This document shows positions 8,849 to 17,970 of a DNA stretch of 43,051 bases, piece after piece; position 1 is the stretch's first letter, and each line of letters starts with the position of its first letter. The stretch is from Dialister micraerophilus DSM 19965. Its GTDB lineage: Bacteria > Bacillota > Negativicutes > Veillonellales > Dialisteraceae. The position numbers were made by a program, and so were the translations under genes. The stretch is from NCBI RefSeq assembly GCF_000194985.1, contig NZ_GL878519.1, forward strand, positions 259,468 through 302,518, in the 5' to 3' direction. The notes beneath the pieces were generated by a model. That model was not told the origin of the DNA and did no database searches. It was given only the letters and a program-made list of their open reading frames with translations.

Positions 8849-10713
8849 GTTCTCTTGAAAAGTTTCCCCAATTCTTCCGGTGTAAATTTTATAATTGTAG
8901 GTCTACCGTGCGGACATACAAACGGACGTGATGTCATAAACAAATCACTTATCAATTCTTTCATTTGTCTTATATTGAGAACGTCTCCGGCTTTAATTGC
9001 ACCTCTGCATGCGGCATATGCCATCATTCTATGTCTTAGCGTTTCCGGTGACGGTTCGGATTGTGAATTAAATGCTATAAGCAAATCGTGTATAACCCTT
9101 TCCATATCACTTTCTGAAAAATCTTCCGGTGCTCCCGTTATACGAATTACATCAATTCCTGCCTGTTCAAATATTATCCCCAATCTTTCTATATCTTTTC
9201 TTCTTTCTTCAAATAGTTCAATATCCTGTTTATCCATTGTAATTAAGTGAGGAATAAGTATATTTTGAACCGGAATACTTTCTGCATGTTCCGCCAATTT
9301 ATCATACCTTACACGTTCATGTGCGGCATGCTGATCTATAATAAATAATTCTTTTCCTTTTACACAAATAATAAAACAATTTGCAACTTGTCCTAAAGGA
9401 ATAACAAGTTCTTCTTTTTTTATATCTTCAAATAATCTTTCGGACTGTTTTTCATTATTTTGAAAATTTTCCAGTATTGAATTTTCGGAATATATATTTT
9501 TTAAATCATTTTCCGGATTGTATTCATTTTTTTCCTCACAATGATTATCTTGTGTTTTATTATTATATGTATCGGTTGCATCTTTCCAATACAAATTTAC
9601 AAAATCATTTCCTTTTTTTGTCGAATAATAATTATTTTCAATTTTTTTTGTGTTTATATCTTTTTCATCAACCGATTCATGTTTAGGTACATACGTTATT
9701 TCTGTAGCAATTTCAGTCGCTTCAGATTGTGCAGTTAATGTTTTCAATACAGCATGATATACCAATCTGAAAATTTCTTTTTCATTTTCAAATTTAATTT
9801 CTCTTTTTTGAGGATGAACATTTATATCTATACTTTCCGGAGGAACTGTAAGTTTAATAATACATACAGGATAACCAGTTTTCGGAAGTAATGAATGATA
9901 TGCATTATCAATTGCTTTGGATATCAAAGGTGATTCTACAATTCTATGATTTACGATAATCGTTTGATATTGTCTGCTGCTTTTCAAAAGTGACGGTTTT
10001 GATATCATTCCGTCTAAAAAATACATAGCTGAACTATGTTCTACAGTAAACATTTCATTCGATACGTCTATGCCATACAAAGATGTAACCGCATCCAGCA
10101 GTCTTCCGTTACCGGGAGTTTCTATAACTACCCTTCCGTTATTAATCAATCTGAATGCTATAGTCGGATGTGACAAAGCCATTTTACCTATAATTGTATT
10201 TATTCGTCCGGCTTCTGTTCTTTCAGTTTTTAAAAATTTTTTCCGCGCAGGTACATTATAAAATAATTCTCTTACTTCTATTGTTGTCCCTACGGGTGCT
10301 CCTACAATTTTTGAATCCGTAATTTTTCCGCTTTCAATATCTAATTGTACTCCTTCCGAATTATCTTTTTGTCTTGTAGTCAATGTACATTTAGATACTG
10401 CAGCTATACTGGCAAGTGCTTCTCCTCTAAATCCCAATGATGAAATATGAAATATATTGTCTACGGTGGAAATTTTACTTGTTGCATGTCTTATTATTGA
10501 CATTTCAGCGTCTTCTTTATCCATTCCGCTACCGTTGTCCGTTACACGAATATATGTTATTCCTCCATCAGCTATTTCCACCTCAATTTCGGATGCATTT
10601 GCATCTATGGAATTTTCTACCATTTCTTTTACGGCATTTACCGGTCTTTCTACTACTTCCCCCGCAGCTATTTGATTTATAGTTTTTTCATCTAATAAAT
10701 GTATTAATGCCAT
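8845..10713 (-). CDS. mutL: DNA mismatch repair protein MutL (endonuclease type)
   Basis: Matchmaker ATPase of methyl-independent mismatch repair. N-terminal GHKL ATPase motifs are visible: NAVKEMVENSIDA, VTDNGSGM, and GFRGEALASI. The C-terminal domain keeps the endonuclease signature DQHAAHERVRYDK, plus the ACRGAIKAGD and CPHGRP zinc-site motifs, so this MutL nicks DNA itself and no MutH is needed. A TTG lies one codon upstream, but the ATG at 10713 overlaps the mutS stop (TGATG) and has GGCGGA at ideal spacing, so I start there (622 residues). The poorly conserved, Asn/Lys-rich linker is around residues 335-430. Confidence 0.96.
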   Translation of the reverse strand: MALIHLLDEKTINQIAAGEVVERPVNAVKEMVENSIDANASEIEVEIADGGITYIRVTDNGSGMDKEDAEMSIIRHATSKISTVDNIFHISSLGFRGEALASIAAVSKCTLTTRQKDNSEGVQLDIESGKITDSKIVGAPVGTTIEVRELFYNVPARKKFLKTERTEAGRINTIIGKMALSHPTIAFRLINNGRVVIETPGNGRLLDAVTSLYGIDVSNEMFTVEHSSAMYFLDGMISKPSLLKSSRQYQTIIVNHRIVESPLISKAIDNAYHSLLPKTGYPVCIIKLTVPPESIDINVHPQKREIKFENEKEIFRLVYHAVLKTLTAQSEATEIATEITYVPKHESVDEKDINTKKIENNYYSTKKGNDFVNLYWKDATDTYNNKTQDNHCEEKNEYNPENDLKNIYSENSILENFQNNEKQSERLFEDIKKEELVIPLGQVANCFIICVKGKELFIIDQHAAHERVRYDKLAEHAESIPVQNILIPHLITMDKQDIELFEERRKDIERLGIIFEQAGIDVIRITGAPEDFSESDMERVIHDLLIAFNSQSEPSPETLRHRMMAYAACRGAIKAGDVLNIRQMKELISDLFMTSRPFVCPHGRPTIIKFTPEELGKLFKRT

Positions 10714-13271
10714 CAATTTCCGCCTTTCGCTTCTTTGCTTAATCTGAAAAGAATTTCCATAGCTTCCAACGGAGTTTTGCTCATCACATCCAATGTAGAT
10801 AATTCATTTATTATCGAAGATGTAAATAAATTTTCTTCCGATGTATTTTCAACTTTTTCCATAATTTTCTTATTTGATGATTTATTGTCTTGCGATTCCA
10901 AATTATCCAATATTGCAGATGCTTGTTTCAACAAACTTTCAGGTAAACCTGCAAGCCTTGCAACATGAATACCATAACTTCTGTCGGCACAACCTGGAAC
11001 AATTCTGCGCAAAAATGTAATTTCTTCGCCTCTTTCTTTAACTGTAACAGTAAAATTTTTGATTTTTTTACTTGTCGATGCCATATCCGACAATTCATGG
11101 TAATGAGTTGCAAATAGAGTGTATGCGTGAATGTTCTTGTCAAAATATTCAACCACCGCTTTTGCAATACTCATTCCGTCATATGTGCTGGTTCCTCTAC
11201 CTATTTCATCAAGTAAAACAAGGCTGTTTTCCGTAGCATGCTTAAGAATGTGCGAAACTTCTTGCATTTCCACCATAAATGTACTTTGTCCGGTAGAAAT
11301 ATCGTCAGTTGCTCCTACACGTGTGAAAATTCTGTCCACAGGACTTATTACCGCACTTTTTGCCGGTATAAACGATCCTATTTGCGCCATTATTACAAGA
11401 ACTGCAACTTGCCTCATAAATGTAGATTTACCTGCCATATTCGGACCGGTTATTACTAACAATTCTTGGTTTGCATGGTTCAACTCAATATCATTGGGTA
11501 TAAACATTTCATTTTTCAATGCATGTTCAACCATCGGATGTCTTCCGTCATTTATTGAAATATGTTTATTTTTGCTACATTCTATTACAGGTTTTATATA
11601 TCTTTCTTTTAATGCCGCACGTGCCAACCCCGATAAACAATCCAAGCCGGCAATTGTACGTGCTGTTTTTTGCATTTCGGCAATGTACGGATAAATTTGT
11701 TTCTTTATATCTTTATATAATTCCAATTCCAATTCGGACATTTTTTCTTTGGCAACCAATACTTTAGCTTCAAACTCCTTCAATTCAGGAGTGATATACC
11801 TTTCAGCATTTACCAAAGTCTGTTTTCTTACATAATATTCCGGTATGGGTATTTTATTTGCATGCGTAATTTCAAAATAATATCCGAAAATATTATTAAA
11901 CCCTATTTTAAGTTTTATTCCGGTTTTTTCTTTTTCACTTTTTTCAAGTTCGGTTATCCATTTTCTGCTGTTTTCAGCCAATGATCTGACTTCATCCAAC
12001 TCTTTTGAATATCCGTTTTTTATATATTTTCCGTCACGTATACTTCCTGTTCCGTTTTCATTCATAGATTTATCCAACAGTTCATATACGAATTTATGTG
12101 TTTTTATATTACTGTTTATATTTTTAAGAATAACCGATGATGCACCTGACAGAACTTTTTTTATCTCCGGAATTTCTTTTAATGTCGCTTTAAGTGACAA
12201 TAAATCTTTCGGTGATGTGGTATTTGCTTCAATACGTGCCAGAATACGTTCAAAATCAAATATGCTTGAAAATAATGATTCGAGTTTTTGTAATTCGGTA
12301 GCATGTGTACGTAATTCTTCAATTCCGTTTTGTCTTAAAATTATACGATTTACATCCGTAAGAGGTTGTTCAAGCCATTTTTTCAGCAAACGTCCTCCCA
12401 TGGCGGTTGAAGTATAGTCCAAGAGTTCGAGTAATGTACCTTTTCTACCTCCGTCTCGCATGTTTTTCGTTATTTCTAAATTTCTTATAGTTTTTTCAGA
12501 TAAGTGCAGTACATGATCTTCTCGTAATTTATAAATGTTATGAAATTTTACGGAATCCGATTTCATTACATCTTTTAAATATTCAACTAAAAGAAGAAAT
12601 GCTTTTTGCACTTTTTTATTGTCCGAATATATTACATCATTTTCTTTTACTTCATCTGTATACTCTTTACGCACCAAAAGACATCCGCCTACAGATGATG
12701 TAAAAAAATAATCTGTTTTTTCATATAATTCATCAGAAATTGTACATAGAGTTTCCGAAGGTTGATAAATAGATATCATATCGAACATATCATATAATTC
12801 TTTTTTTGCGTTCCATATCCCCCAACTGCATTCACCTGTAGATATGTCGGATAAAATCAATACTATTTCACCTTGTTCTTCGTATATATACATTAAGTAA
12901 TTATTTGATTTATCTGCAATTGCATTTTCAAATAATATTGTTCCGGGCGTTATAACTCGTATAACGTCACGTTTTACCAAACCTTTTGCTTTTTTCGGTT
13001 CTTCCAGTTGTTCACACACCGCCACTTTATAGCCTTTTTGAATTAAGCGATAGATATAATTTTCAGCAGCATGATACGGAACCCCGCACATCGGAACTCT
13101 ACCTTCTTTTCCGGCACTTTTTCCGGTAAGTGTCAATTCCAATTCATGCGAAACGACTTTTGCATCATCATAAAACAATTCATAAAAATCGCCTAAACGA
13201 TAAAACAAAAGCGAATCTTCATATTTATCTTTTATACTTTGATATTGCGCCATCAAAGGAGTTTTTGCCAT
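10713..13271 (-). CDS. mutS: DNA mismatch repair protein MutS
   Basis: Mismatch-recognising ATPase of 852 residues. The mismatch-wedge Phe-x-Glu is F29-Y30-E31 in LGDFYELFYDD. The Walker A is GPNMAGKST, with LLDEIGRGTSTYDG (Walker B and signature) and the ATHYHEL switch histidine downstream. The family is MutS1, not MutS2 (no Smr domain; N-terminal mismatch domain present). The stop overlaps the mutL start by one base, giving tight coupling. It starts 29 bases after miaB. Confidence 0.97.
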   Translation of the reverse strand: MAKTPLMAQYQSIKDKYEDSLLFYRLGDFYELFYDDAKVVSHELELTLTGKSAGKEGRVPMCGVPYHAAENYIYRLIQKGYKVAVCEQLEEPKKAKGLVKRDVIRVITPGTILFENAIADKSNNYLMYIYEEQGEIVLILSDISTGECSWGIWNAKKELYDMFDMISIYQPSETLCTISDELYEKTDYFFTSSVGGCLLVRKEYTDEVKENDVIYSDNKKVQKAFLLLVEYLKDVMKSDSVKFHNIYKLREDHVLHLSEKTIRNLEITKNMRDGGRKGTLLELLDYTSTAMGGRLLKKWLEQPLTDVNRIILRQNGIEELRTHATELQKLESLFSSIFDFERILARIEANTTSPKDLLSLKATLKEIPEIKKVLSGASSVILKNINSNIKTHKFVYELLDKSMNENGTGSIRDGKYIKNGYSKELDEVRSLAENSRKWITELEKSEKEKTGIKLKIGFNNIFGYYFEITHANKIPIPEYYVRKQTLVNAERYITPELKEFEAKVLVAKEKMSELELELYKDIKKQIYPYIAEMQKTARTIAGLDCLSGLARAALKERYIKPVIECSKNKHISINDGRHPMVEHALKNEMFIPNDIELNHANQELLVITGPNMAGKSTFMRQVAVLVIMAQIGSFIPAKSAVISPVDRIFTRVGATDDISTGQSTFMVEMQEVSHILKHATENSLVLLDEIGRGTSTYDGMSIAKAVVEYFDKNIHAYTLFATHYHELSDMASTSKKIKNFTVTVKERGEEITFLRRIVPGCADRSYGIHVARLAGLPESLLKQASAILDNLESQDNKSSNKKIMEKVENTSEENLFTSSIINELSTLDVMSKTPLEAMEILFRLSKEAKGGN

Positions 13272-13300
13272 CTGATATCTACCGCCTTAAAACTATATAA

Positions 13301-14644
13301 CTATATTTTTTCTTTCCCTTTCAGTATCCATGTTTGTGCAGTTTCTACTGTAACGTCTAATGTTTGCCCTATTTTCAAACCTTCTCTGTATGGAAACATA
13401 ATCATCTTGTTTCCGGATGTTCTTCCGAACCAATTATCTTTATTTTGTTTTGTCGGTCCTTCAACAATTACTTGGAATGTTTTTCCTTCCATTTCTTTAT
13501 TTATTTCCAAACTTATTTTGTTCTGTAATTCCATTATTTCATTCAGTCTTCTATGCTGAATGTCGGACGGTACCGTATCCGTCATGCGTGCAGCGGGAGT
13601 ACCTTTACGCGGTGAGTAAATAAATGTATATGCCGAATCGAAACGTGCTCTTTTTAATATCTCAAGAGTTTCTTTATGCATCTCTTCGGTTTCTCCCGGA
13701 AATCCTGTTATTAAATCCGTTGTAACTACCACATCCGGAATTTTTTTCTTGACATAGTCGAATAATTCAAAATAATGCTCTATTGTGTAGCCTCTATTCA
13801 TTTTCTTCAGCATTTCATTTGATCCATGTTGAACGGGTAAGTGCATTTGCGTTACAACCTTAGGAGATTCGGCAATCGCATCTACCATTTCAAATGTCAT
13901 ATCACGAGGGTGCGATGTCATGTATCTTATTCTTTCTATACCGTCAACCGTATCCAATGCTTTTATCAAATCACTGAAATCTGTTCCGTTTCTGAAATCA
14001 AGTCCGTAAGAATTTACATTTTGCCCCAACAACGTGATTTCTTTATATCCGTCTTTTGCTAATTGTTTTACTTCTTTCAACACGTCACTTATCGGTCTGC
14101 TCGTTTCTCTTCCACGTACATAAGGAACTATACAATATGTACAAAATTTATTACATCCTTGCATAATAGGAACCCATGCAAAAATATTACTCTTTCTTGA
14201 TGCTGTCAATTCGCTGTAATCTTTTACTCGCTGAGGATTCATTTTAGTTAAAACAACATGCGCACCTTCAGCATTTCTTGCAGTAACGATATCTTTTAAA
14301 TCATGTATATGATACGGCCCTATTACGAAATCTATTATAGGCATGCGTTCTATGAGCTTCTTTTTACTTTCTTGTGCCATACATCCTGCAATACCTAAAA
14401 GAACACCGTCTTTTTTCTCTTTAAGTTTTTTTACTTCGCCTATTTTCCCGTAGACTTTTTCTTCAGCGTTTTGTCTTATGCTGCATGTATTTAAAATTAC
14501 AATATCCGCCTCATCCATTACATTTGCAGGCGTATATCCCAATGCTTCCAATTGACCGTTAATTCTTTCGGTATCAGATTCATTCATTTGACAACCATAT
14601 GTTATCGTATAATATTTTTTCCCTGTAAACTTTATGCTTTCCAC
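13301..14644 (-). CDS. miaB: tRNA-2-methylthio-N6-dimethylallyladenosine synthase MiaB
   Basis: Radical SAM methylthiotransferase that converts i6A37 to ms2i6A37. Its 447 residues show the N-terminal MTTase domain with auxiliary-cluster cysteines (TYGCQMNESD, LNTCSIRQNA, GIAGCMAQE), the radical SAM C-x3-C-x2-C in GCNKFCTYCIVPYVRGR, and a C-terminal TRAM segment. The start codon is GTG, supported by GGAGG at 14651-14655 with 6-base spacing. It is the first gene of a transcript that also carries miaA, so both steps of the A37 pathway are coregulated with mismatch repair. Confidence 0.96.
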   Translation of the reverse strand: MESIKFTGKKYYTITYGCQMNESDTERINGQLEALGYTPANVMDEADIVILNTCSIRQNAEEKVYGKIGEVKKLKEKKDGVLLGIAGCMAQESKKKLIERMPIIDFVIGPYHIHDLKDIVTARNAEGAHVVLTKMNPQRVKDYSELTASRKSNIFAWVPIMQGCNKFCTYCIVPYVRGRETSRPISDVLKEVKQLAKDGYKEITLLGQNVNSYGLDFRNGTDFSDLIKALDTVDGIERIRYMTSHPRDMTFEMVDAIAESPKVVTQMHLPVQHGSNEMLKKMNRGYTIEHYFELFDYVKKKIPDVVVTTDLITGFPGETEEMHKETLEILKRARFDSAYTFIYSPRKGTPAARMTDTVPSDIQHRRLNEIMELQNKISLEINKEMEGKTFQVIVEGPTKQNKDNWFGRTSGNKMIMFPYREGLKIGQTLDVTVETAQTWILKGKEKI

Positions 14645-14673
14645 AATATCCTCCGAAATTTTGACTTCTTTTC

Positions 14674-14701
14674 ATTATATCATGAATACACTCAAAACAA
14701 A
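14674..14701 (-). promoter_or_regulatory. Promoter of the miaB-mutS-mutL-rsmJ-miaA operon
   Basis: On the minus strand, TTTGTT, a 16-base spacer and TGATATAAT (TGn-extended perfect -10) lie 30-57 bases upstream of the miaB GTG, between the terminator of the preceding ABC module and the gene. Confidence 0.6.
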
Positions 14702-14702
14702 T

Positions 14703-14731
14703 AAAAATGCGATACAATGTACCGCATTTTT
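14703..14731 (-). terminator. Terminator of the DUF4418-ABC transporter module
   Basis: The 9-bp stem AAAAATGCG/CGCATTTTT extends to 13 bp with a 3-base loop and starts two bases after the stop codon of the ATPase gene. It ends in a T run on the minus strand. Confidence 0.85.
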
Positions 14732-14732
14732 A

Positions 14733-15401
14733 TCATGCTTTTGAAATGTGACCTTTTTCCATAATATAGTGTTTATCTGCATATGGTATAAAATCAGATT
14801 CATGTGTTACAACCAATACCGCTGCACCTTCATCTGCACTTTTTCGTAAAAGATTTATAGCAATTTTTACATTTTCACTGTCCAAATCGGATGTCGGTTC
14901 ATCCGCAAACAATATTTCGGGTGAACGAGCTAAAGCACGTGCAACGGACATACGATGCAATTCTCCTCCCGACAATTCGGTCGGATATGCTTTTTTCAAG
15001 TTTGAAATACCCAATTCTTCCAACAAATCATCACATTTTTGATTTATATTTTTTTCTTTTTCTGAAATATAAAATTTTATATTTTCTTCTACATTCAAAC
15101 TGTAAATTGCAGCTTCGGTTTGTGGAATTATTCCCATATGATGATGACGAAAATCACTTAATTCTTTATCAGTAAATCCGTATATATCACTTTGATCTGC
15201 AAGAACAGTTCCGGAAGTAGGTTTAAGCAATCCTGCCATTATGTTAAGCAACGTTGATTTTCCGCTTCCGCTTCTTCCTGTGATTACTACCAATTCACCT
15301 GAATTTACAGAAAAATTTATTGCAGATATAGCCTCAAAAATTCTTTTGTTTGAATTATTTAAATTATACTGTTTTGTAATCATATTTGCGGTTATTTTCA
15401 T
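14733..15401 (-). CDS. ABC transporter ATP-binding protein (LolD/MacB type)
   Basis: ATPase subunit of 222 residues. Walker A is GRSGSGKST (42-50), the signature is LSGGELHRMSVARAL, Walker B is ILFADEPTSDLD, and the switch His is in VVTHESD. The sequence class matches ATPases that work with FtsX-fold permeases, which power mechanotransmission or extrusion rather than classical import. The ATG at 15401 overlaps the stop of the permease gene. It is the last gene of the three-gene module DUF4418-permease-ATPase and is followed by a strong terminator. The substrate is unknown. Confidence 0.9.
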   Translation of the reverse strand: MKITANMITKQYNLNNSNKRIFEAISAINFSVNSGELVVITGRSGSGKSTLLNIMAGLLKPTSGTVLADQSDIYGFTDKELSDFRHHHMGIIPQTEAAIYSLNVEENIKFYISEKEKNINQKCDDLLEELGISNLKKAYPTELSGGELHRMSVARALARSPEILFADEPTSDLDSENVKIAINLLRKSADEGAAVLVVTHESDFIPYADKHYIMEKGHISKA

Positions 15402-16603
15402 CAGTTTCCACCTCTCAATATTGAAGCGGTATCAACACGGCTCAAACGAAAGGCAGAATATGCAGAAGCAAGTACTCCTACTGCAAGTACGGTAATAAAT
15501 GTCAGTATTGATAAACTACCTATCATCGCAAAGTCAGGAATCAAAAACGGCAAGTTCAATGAGGATTCTATCAAACCGCTGAAAGGTATTACAAAAATAT
15601 ATCCTGCCGCAATGCCGGAAATCGCTCCTATAATACTGATAACGGCAGATTCTTTCATAATTATTTGTGCCAAATTTCGTCTTGATATACCAAGCATACG
15701 AAGTACTGCAAATTCCTTTTTACGCGATCCTATAGGTAAAGAAAATGCAATTATCAATATGATAAATACCATAAACCAAACCGCATAAGTCAAAAATTTG
15801 ATACTTTTTGAAACTGCAGATAAACTTCCTGCAATTCCAGAAAGCATACTTTTTGCCGGAATTGCTTTTACTTTGCGTACTCGCAAATTTATATCGTTTG
15901 AAACTTTAGTTATATCATAACCTTTTTTAACCTTTATATATATGGATGAAATAACATCTTCCGCTTTACCTTGAAAAACAGGATTAAGTCCCATCTTTAT
16001 AGACGAATCTATCAACATATTTATTGTTTCCGAATTTGTATATACCGCGGTATCGAATCCGGTGCCTGTCGCTTCAAGTTTGGCTACAATTTTACATTGT
16101 TTATTGTAAAACTGTATTGTATCTCCTACAGTTGCATTTACCGAAGAGCCCACAACAACATCTCCATATCCTAAAGGCTTTCCGTAACTTTTCTTTATCC
16201 ACGGCTGAATTATAAAATCTGTTTGAGGATCAAATCCTATTATTTGTACAGGTACGGAACAACAGGATGCACTTAGCGATGCTAAAAATGTCTGTGAAGA
16301 TATTTTATCAATACCCTCTATATGCTTTATCATGTCAAAATTCTGTTTAGGCATATAAAAATATCCCGGTGTACCGTTCAAAAGCATAAATTGAGGATCA
16401 ATTTTTCTTTTTGCCGAATTAGGTATAACAACGATATCTGCACCCAACCGATCTTCAAGTCTTTCAATTCCGTTTTGAAGGCTCATTATAACGATCGAAC
16501 CTGTAAACACACAAAAAGCCAAAAGAAAAGTCAAAAAAATCATGGCTGCCGTTTTTAACGGTGCGGATTTTAAATTCTTTATAGGAAGATTAGTGTAACT
16601 CAT
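15401..16603 (-). CDS. ABC transporter permease, FtsX/MacB family
   Basis: A 400-residue permease with one N-terminal membrane helix (about 16-40), a large extracytoplasmic MacB_PCD-like domain (about 45-275, containing RLGADIVVIP, a common start of this domain) and three C-terminal helices (about 280-390) of the FtsX fold. The periplasmic part contains a Cys pair (SASCCSVPV). Pairing with the adjacent LolD-type ATPase is clear from the overlapping stop/start. The start overlaps the DUF4418 stop (ATGA). The exported or extracted substrate is unknown; see the finding on the DUF4418 partner. Confidence 0.88.
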   Translation of the reverse strand: MSYTNLPIKNLKSAPLKTAAMIFLTFLLAFCVFTGSIVIMSLQNGIERLEDRLGADIVVIPNSAKRKIDPQFMLLNGTPGYFYMPKQNFDMIKHIEGIDKISSQTFLASLSASCCSVPVQIIGFDPQTDFIIQPWIKKSYGKPLGYGDVVVGSSVNATVGDTIQFYNKQCKIVAKLEATGTGFDTAVYTNSETINMLIDSSIKMGLNPVFQGKAEDVISSIYIKVKKGYDITKVSNDINLRVRKVKAIPAKSMLSGIAGSLSAVSKSIKFLTYAVWFMVFIILIIAFSLPIGSRKKEFAVLRMLGISRRNLAQIIMKESAVISIIGAISGIAAGYIFVIPFSGLIESSLNLPFLIPDFAMIGSLSILTFITVLAVGVLASAYSAFRLSRVDTASILRGGN

Positions 16604-17013
16604 TTACAATTTTCTTTCTTTAAACATTTTCTACGCATAAAAAAATCGACAATTGCAACTACTGCAATAATTCCGGCTACTACCATTACAAACGGTTTCA
16701 TAACCATATGACAACGCATTGTTGTCTTCATACAAAGAGGTACAATATTCCCCGATACCAGCATTGTAAAAATGGAATTTAAAAAAATTGCAATTGAAAT
16801 GCCTTGTTTCATTTCAATTTTTTTAGAAATAAAATGTATTATAGATAATATCAACAGTAATACTCCTAATCCGAATACTACTTCACCTGCCCAATGACAC
16901 GTCATAAAACGTCCGTTAGGCATCGCAGGGCAAACAGATGCAAAAGTTTTTACTCCTATTGCAAGAATCAAACTTGCAATTGCCATAATAAGACTGAATA
17001 TATATTTAATCAT
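16600..17013 (-). CDS. DUF4418-family membrane protein
   Basis: Small polytopic protein of 137 residues with four predicted membrane helices (about 4-24, 43-62, 72-90, 106-126). Both predicted outer loops carry the same residue pattern. Loop 1 has C28, M37, C39, H40 (ending M-T-C-H) and loop 2 has C94, M99, C101, H102 (ending M-R-C-H) plus further Met. This resembles a metal, heme or thiol site but no function is established for the family. It begins with a good AAGGAG ribosome site and is translationally coupled to the FtsX-type permease, so the three proteins probably act together. Confidence 0.75.
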   Translation of the reverse strand: MIKYIFSLIMAIASLILAIGVKTFASVCPAMPNGRFMTCHWAGEVVFGLGVLLLILSIIHFISKKIEMKQGISIAIFLNSIFTMLVSGNIVPLCMKTTMRCHMVMKPFVMVVAGIIAVVAIVDFFMRRKCLKKENCK

Positions 17014-17096
17014 AAAGACTCCTTAAATTAATAATATAAAATAATAATACTCCATATAAAAATATAAACAGGTTCTTTATAAAAGTCAAATAAAAA

Positions 17097-17120
17097 CAAG
17101 GCATGTAATCTTATGCCTTG
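17097..17120 (-). terminator. Terminator after the P-loop/Gls24 gene
   Basis: The 8-bp stem CAAGGCAT/ATGCCTTG with an 8-base loop is followed on the minus strand by TTTTTATTT. The stop codon of the upstream gene (17111-17113) lies in the loop and stem, so termination follows translation end closely. Confidence 0.8.
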
Positions 17121-17947
17121 CTTACATTTGTTATTATATTCAACTTAACCGTTTCAAGGGACATTCCTGTTGTATACTCAATTTCTTTCTGAATATTATC
17201 CCTCATTTTATGAACAATTTTTTTCATTTCGTCAGGATTTTTTTTATGCATTTCAATTTCAAGTCGCAAAACAAGTCCATTGATTTGTTCTCTGCTCTTT
17301 TTACTGTCAACTTTGTTTATTACCAAGTACGGAATGTCTTGTACGGAATATTTTACAAGTTTTTCTATTACTCTATCCGAAAAACTTAATTTCCCGTAAT
17401 AGCTGAATACAGGACGTACAACGGATCTTTCTTCATTTTTTACACGCGGTGAATTACTCTTGTTTCTGTTTCTGAAAAATCTTAACGGATAAACCAAGTA
17501 TCCTCTGAAATAAGGTTTCAATTCTACCGTAGGAACCGGAATTACGTGTTTCCCTTCTTTATATCTTGCTTCATTCGCTTTTTTTATTTCTTCAGGTCTT
17601 GCTACATCTTCTATATGTATGTATTTAAACGGTTTTTGTAAATTTAATTGTTCCGTTATTTTGATAATCATACGTTCGGATGTTCCCAAAATCAAAATAC
17701 GTGCAGGATTAATTTTAGCCAAAGATTTTTTTACATCTTCAACTTGATTTTCATCTAAAAATATCGCACGCCGTACAGCTTTCAATCTGCTTTCTTCTTT
17801 TTTCGCCGATTTACCTGCAACAATACGATTGTCATATATCAGTATTCCGTCATCAATAATACATTCCGCTTTGTTTTTATGTGCAACTGCAATCGCCCGA
17901 TCACTTTTACCTGTTCCCGGAGGACCGACAAAAGCTATAACATCCAT
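17111..17947 (-). CDS. P-loop NTPase with C-terminal Asp23/Gls24-like domain
   Basis: A 278-residue protein whose function I do not know. It starts MDVIAFVGPPGTGKSD, a canonical Walker A (residues 8-15), and the next 130 residues look like a kinase-like P-loop fold with LILGTSER near 115. A basic, poorly conserved linker (about 150-185) leads to a C-terminal segment (about 188-275) that resembles Asp23/Gls24 proteins: FSDRVIEKLVKYSVQDIP at the start and IEYTTGMSLETVKLNI at the end. Gls24 proteins are linked to envelope stress. It lies 23 bases after murB on the same strand, which supports a cell-envelope role, but this is inference. Confidence 0.65.
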   Translation of the reverse strand: MDVIAFVGPPGTGKSDRAIAVAHKNKAECIIDDGILIYDNRIVAGKSAKKEESRLKAVRRAIFLDENQVEDVKKSLAKINPARILILGTSERMIIKITEQLNLQKPFKYIHIEDVARPEEIKKANEARYKEGKHVIPVPTVELKPYFRGYLVYPLRFFRNRNKSNSPRVKNEERSVVRPVFSYYGKLSFSDRVIEKLVKYSVQDIPYLVINKVDSKKSREQINGLVLRLEIEMHKKNPDEMKKIVHKMRDNIQKEIEYTTGMSLETVKLNIITNVSKA

Positions 17948-17970
17948 ATTCGCTCCTGTTTCATTTACTA

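Noticed and set aside
8618-9250. A 210-codon open frame on the plus strand opposite the rsmJ-like gene and mutL
   Set aside because: It lies antisense to two clear genes that have intact family motifs. Its amino-acid make-up (Phe/Ser/Ile/Cys-rich) is what antisense of AT-rich coding DNA gives, and it has no ribosome site.
11131-11694. A 187-codon open frame on the plus strand opposite mutS
   Set aside because: Antisense shadow of the conserved MutS ATPase domain; no ribosome site and no recognisable domain.
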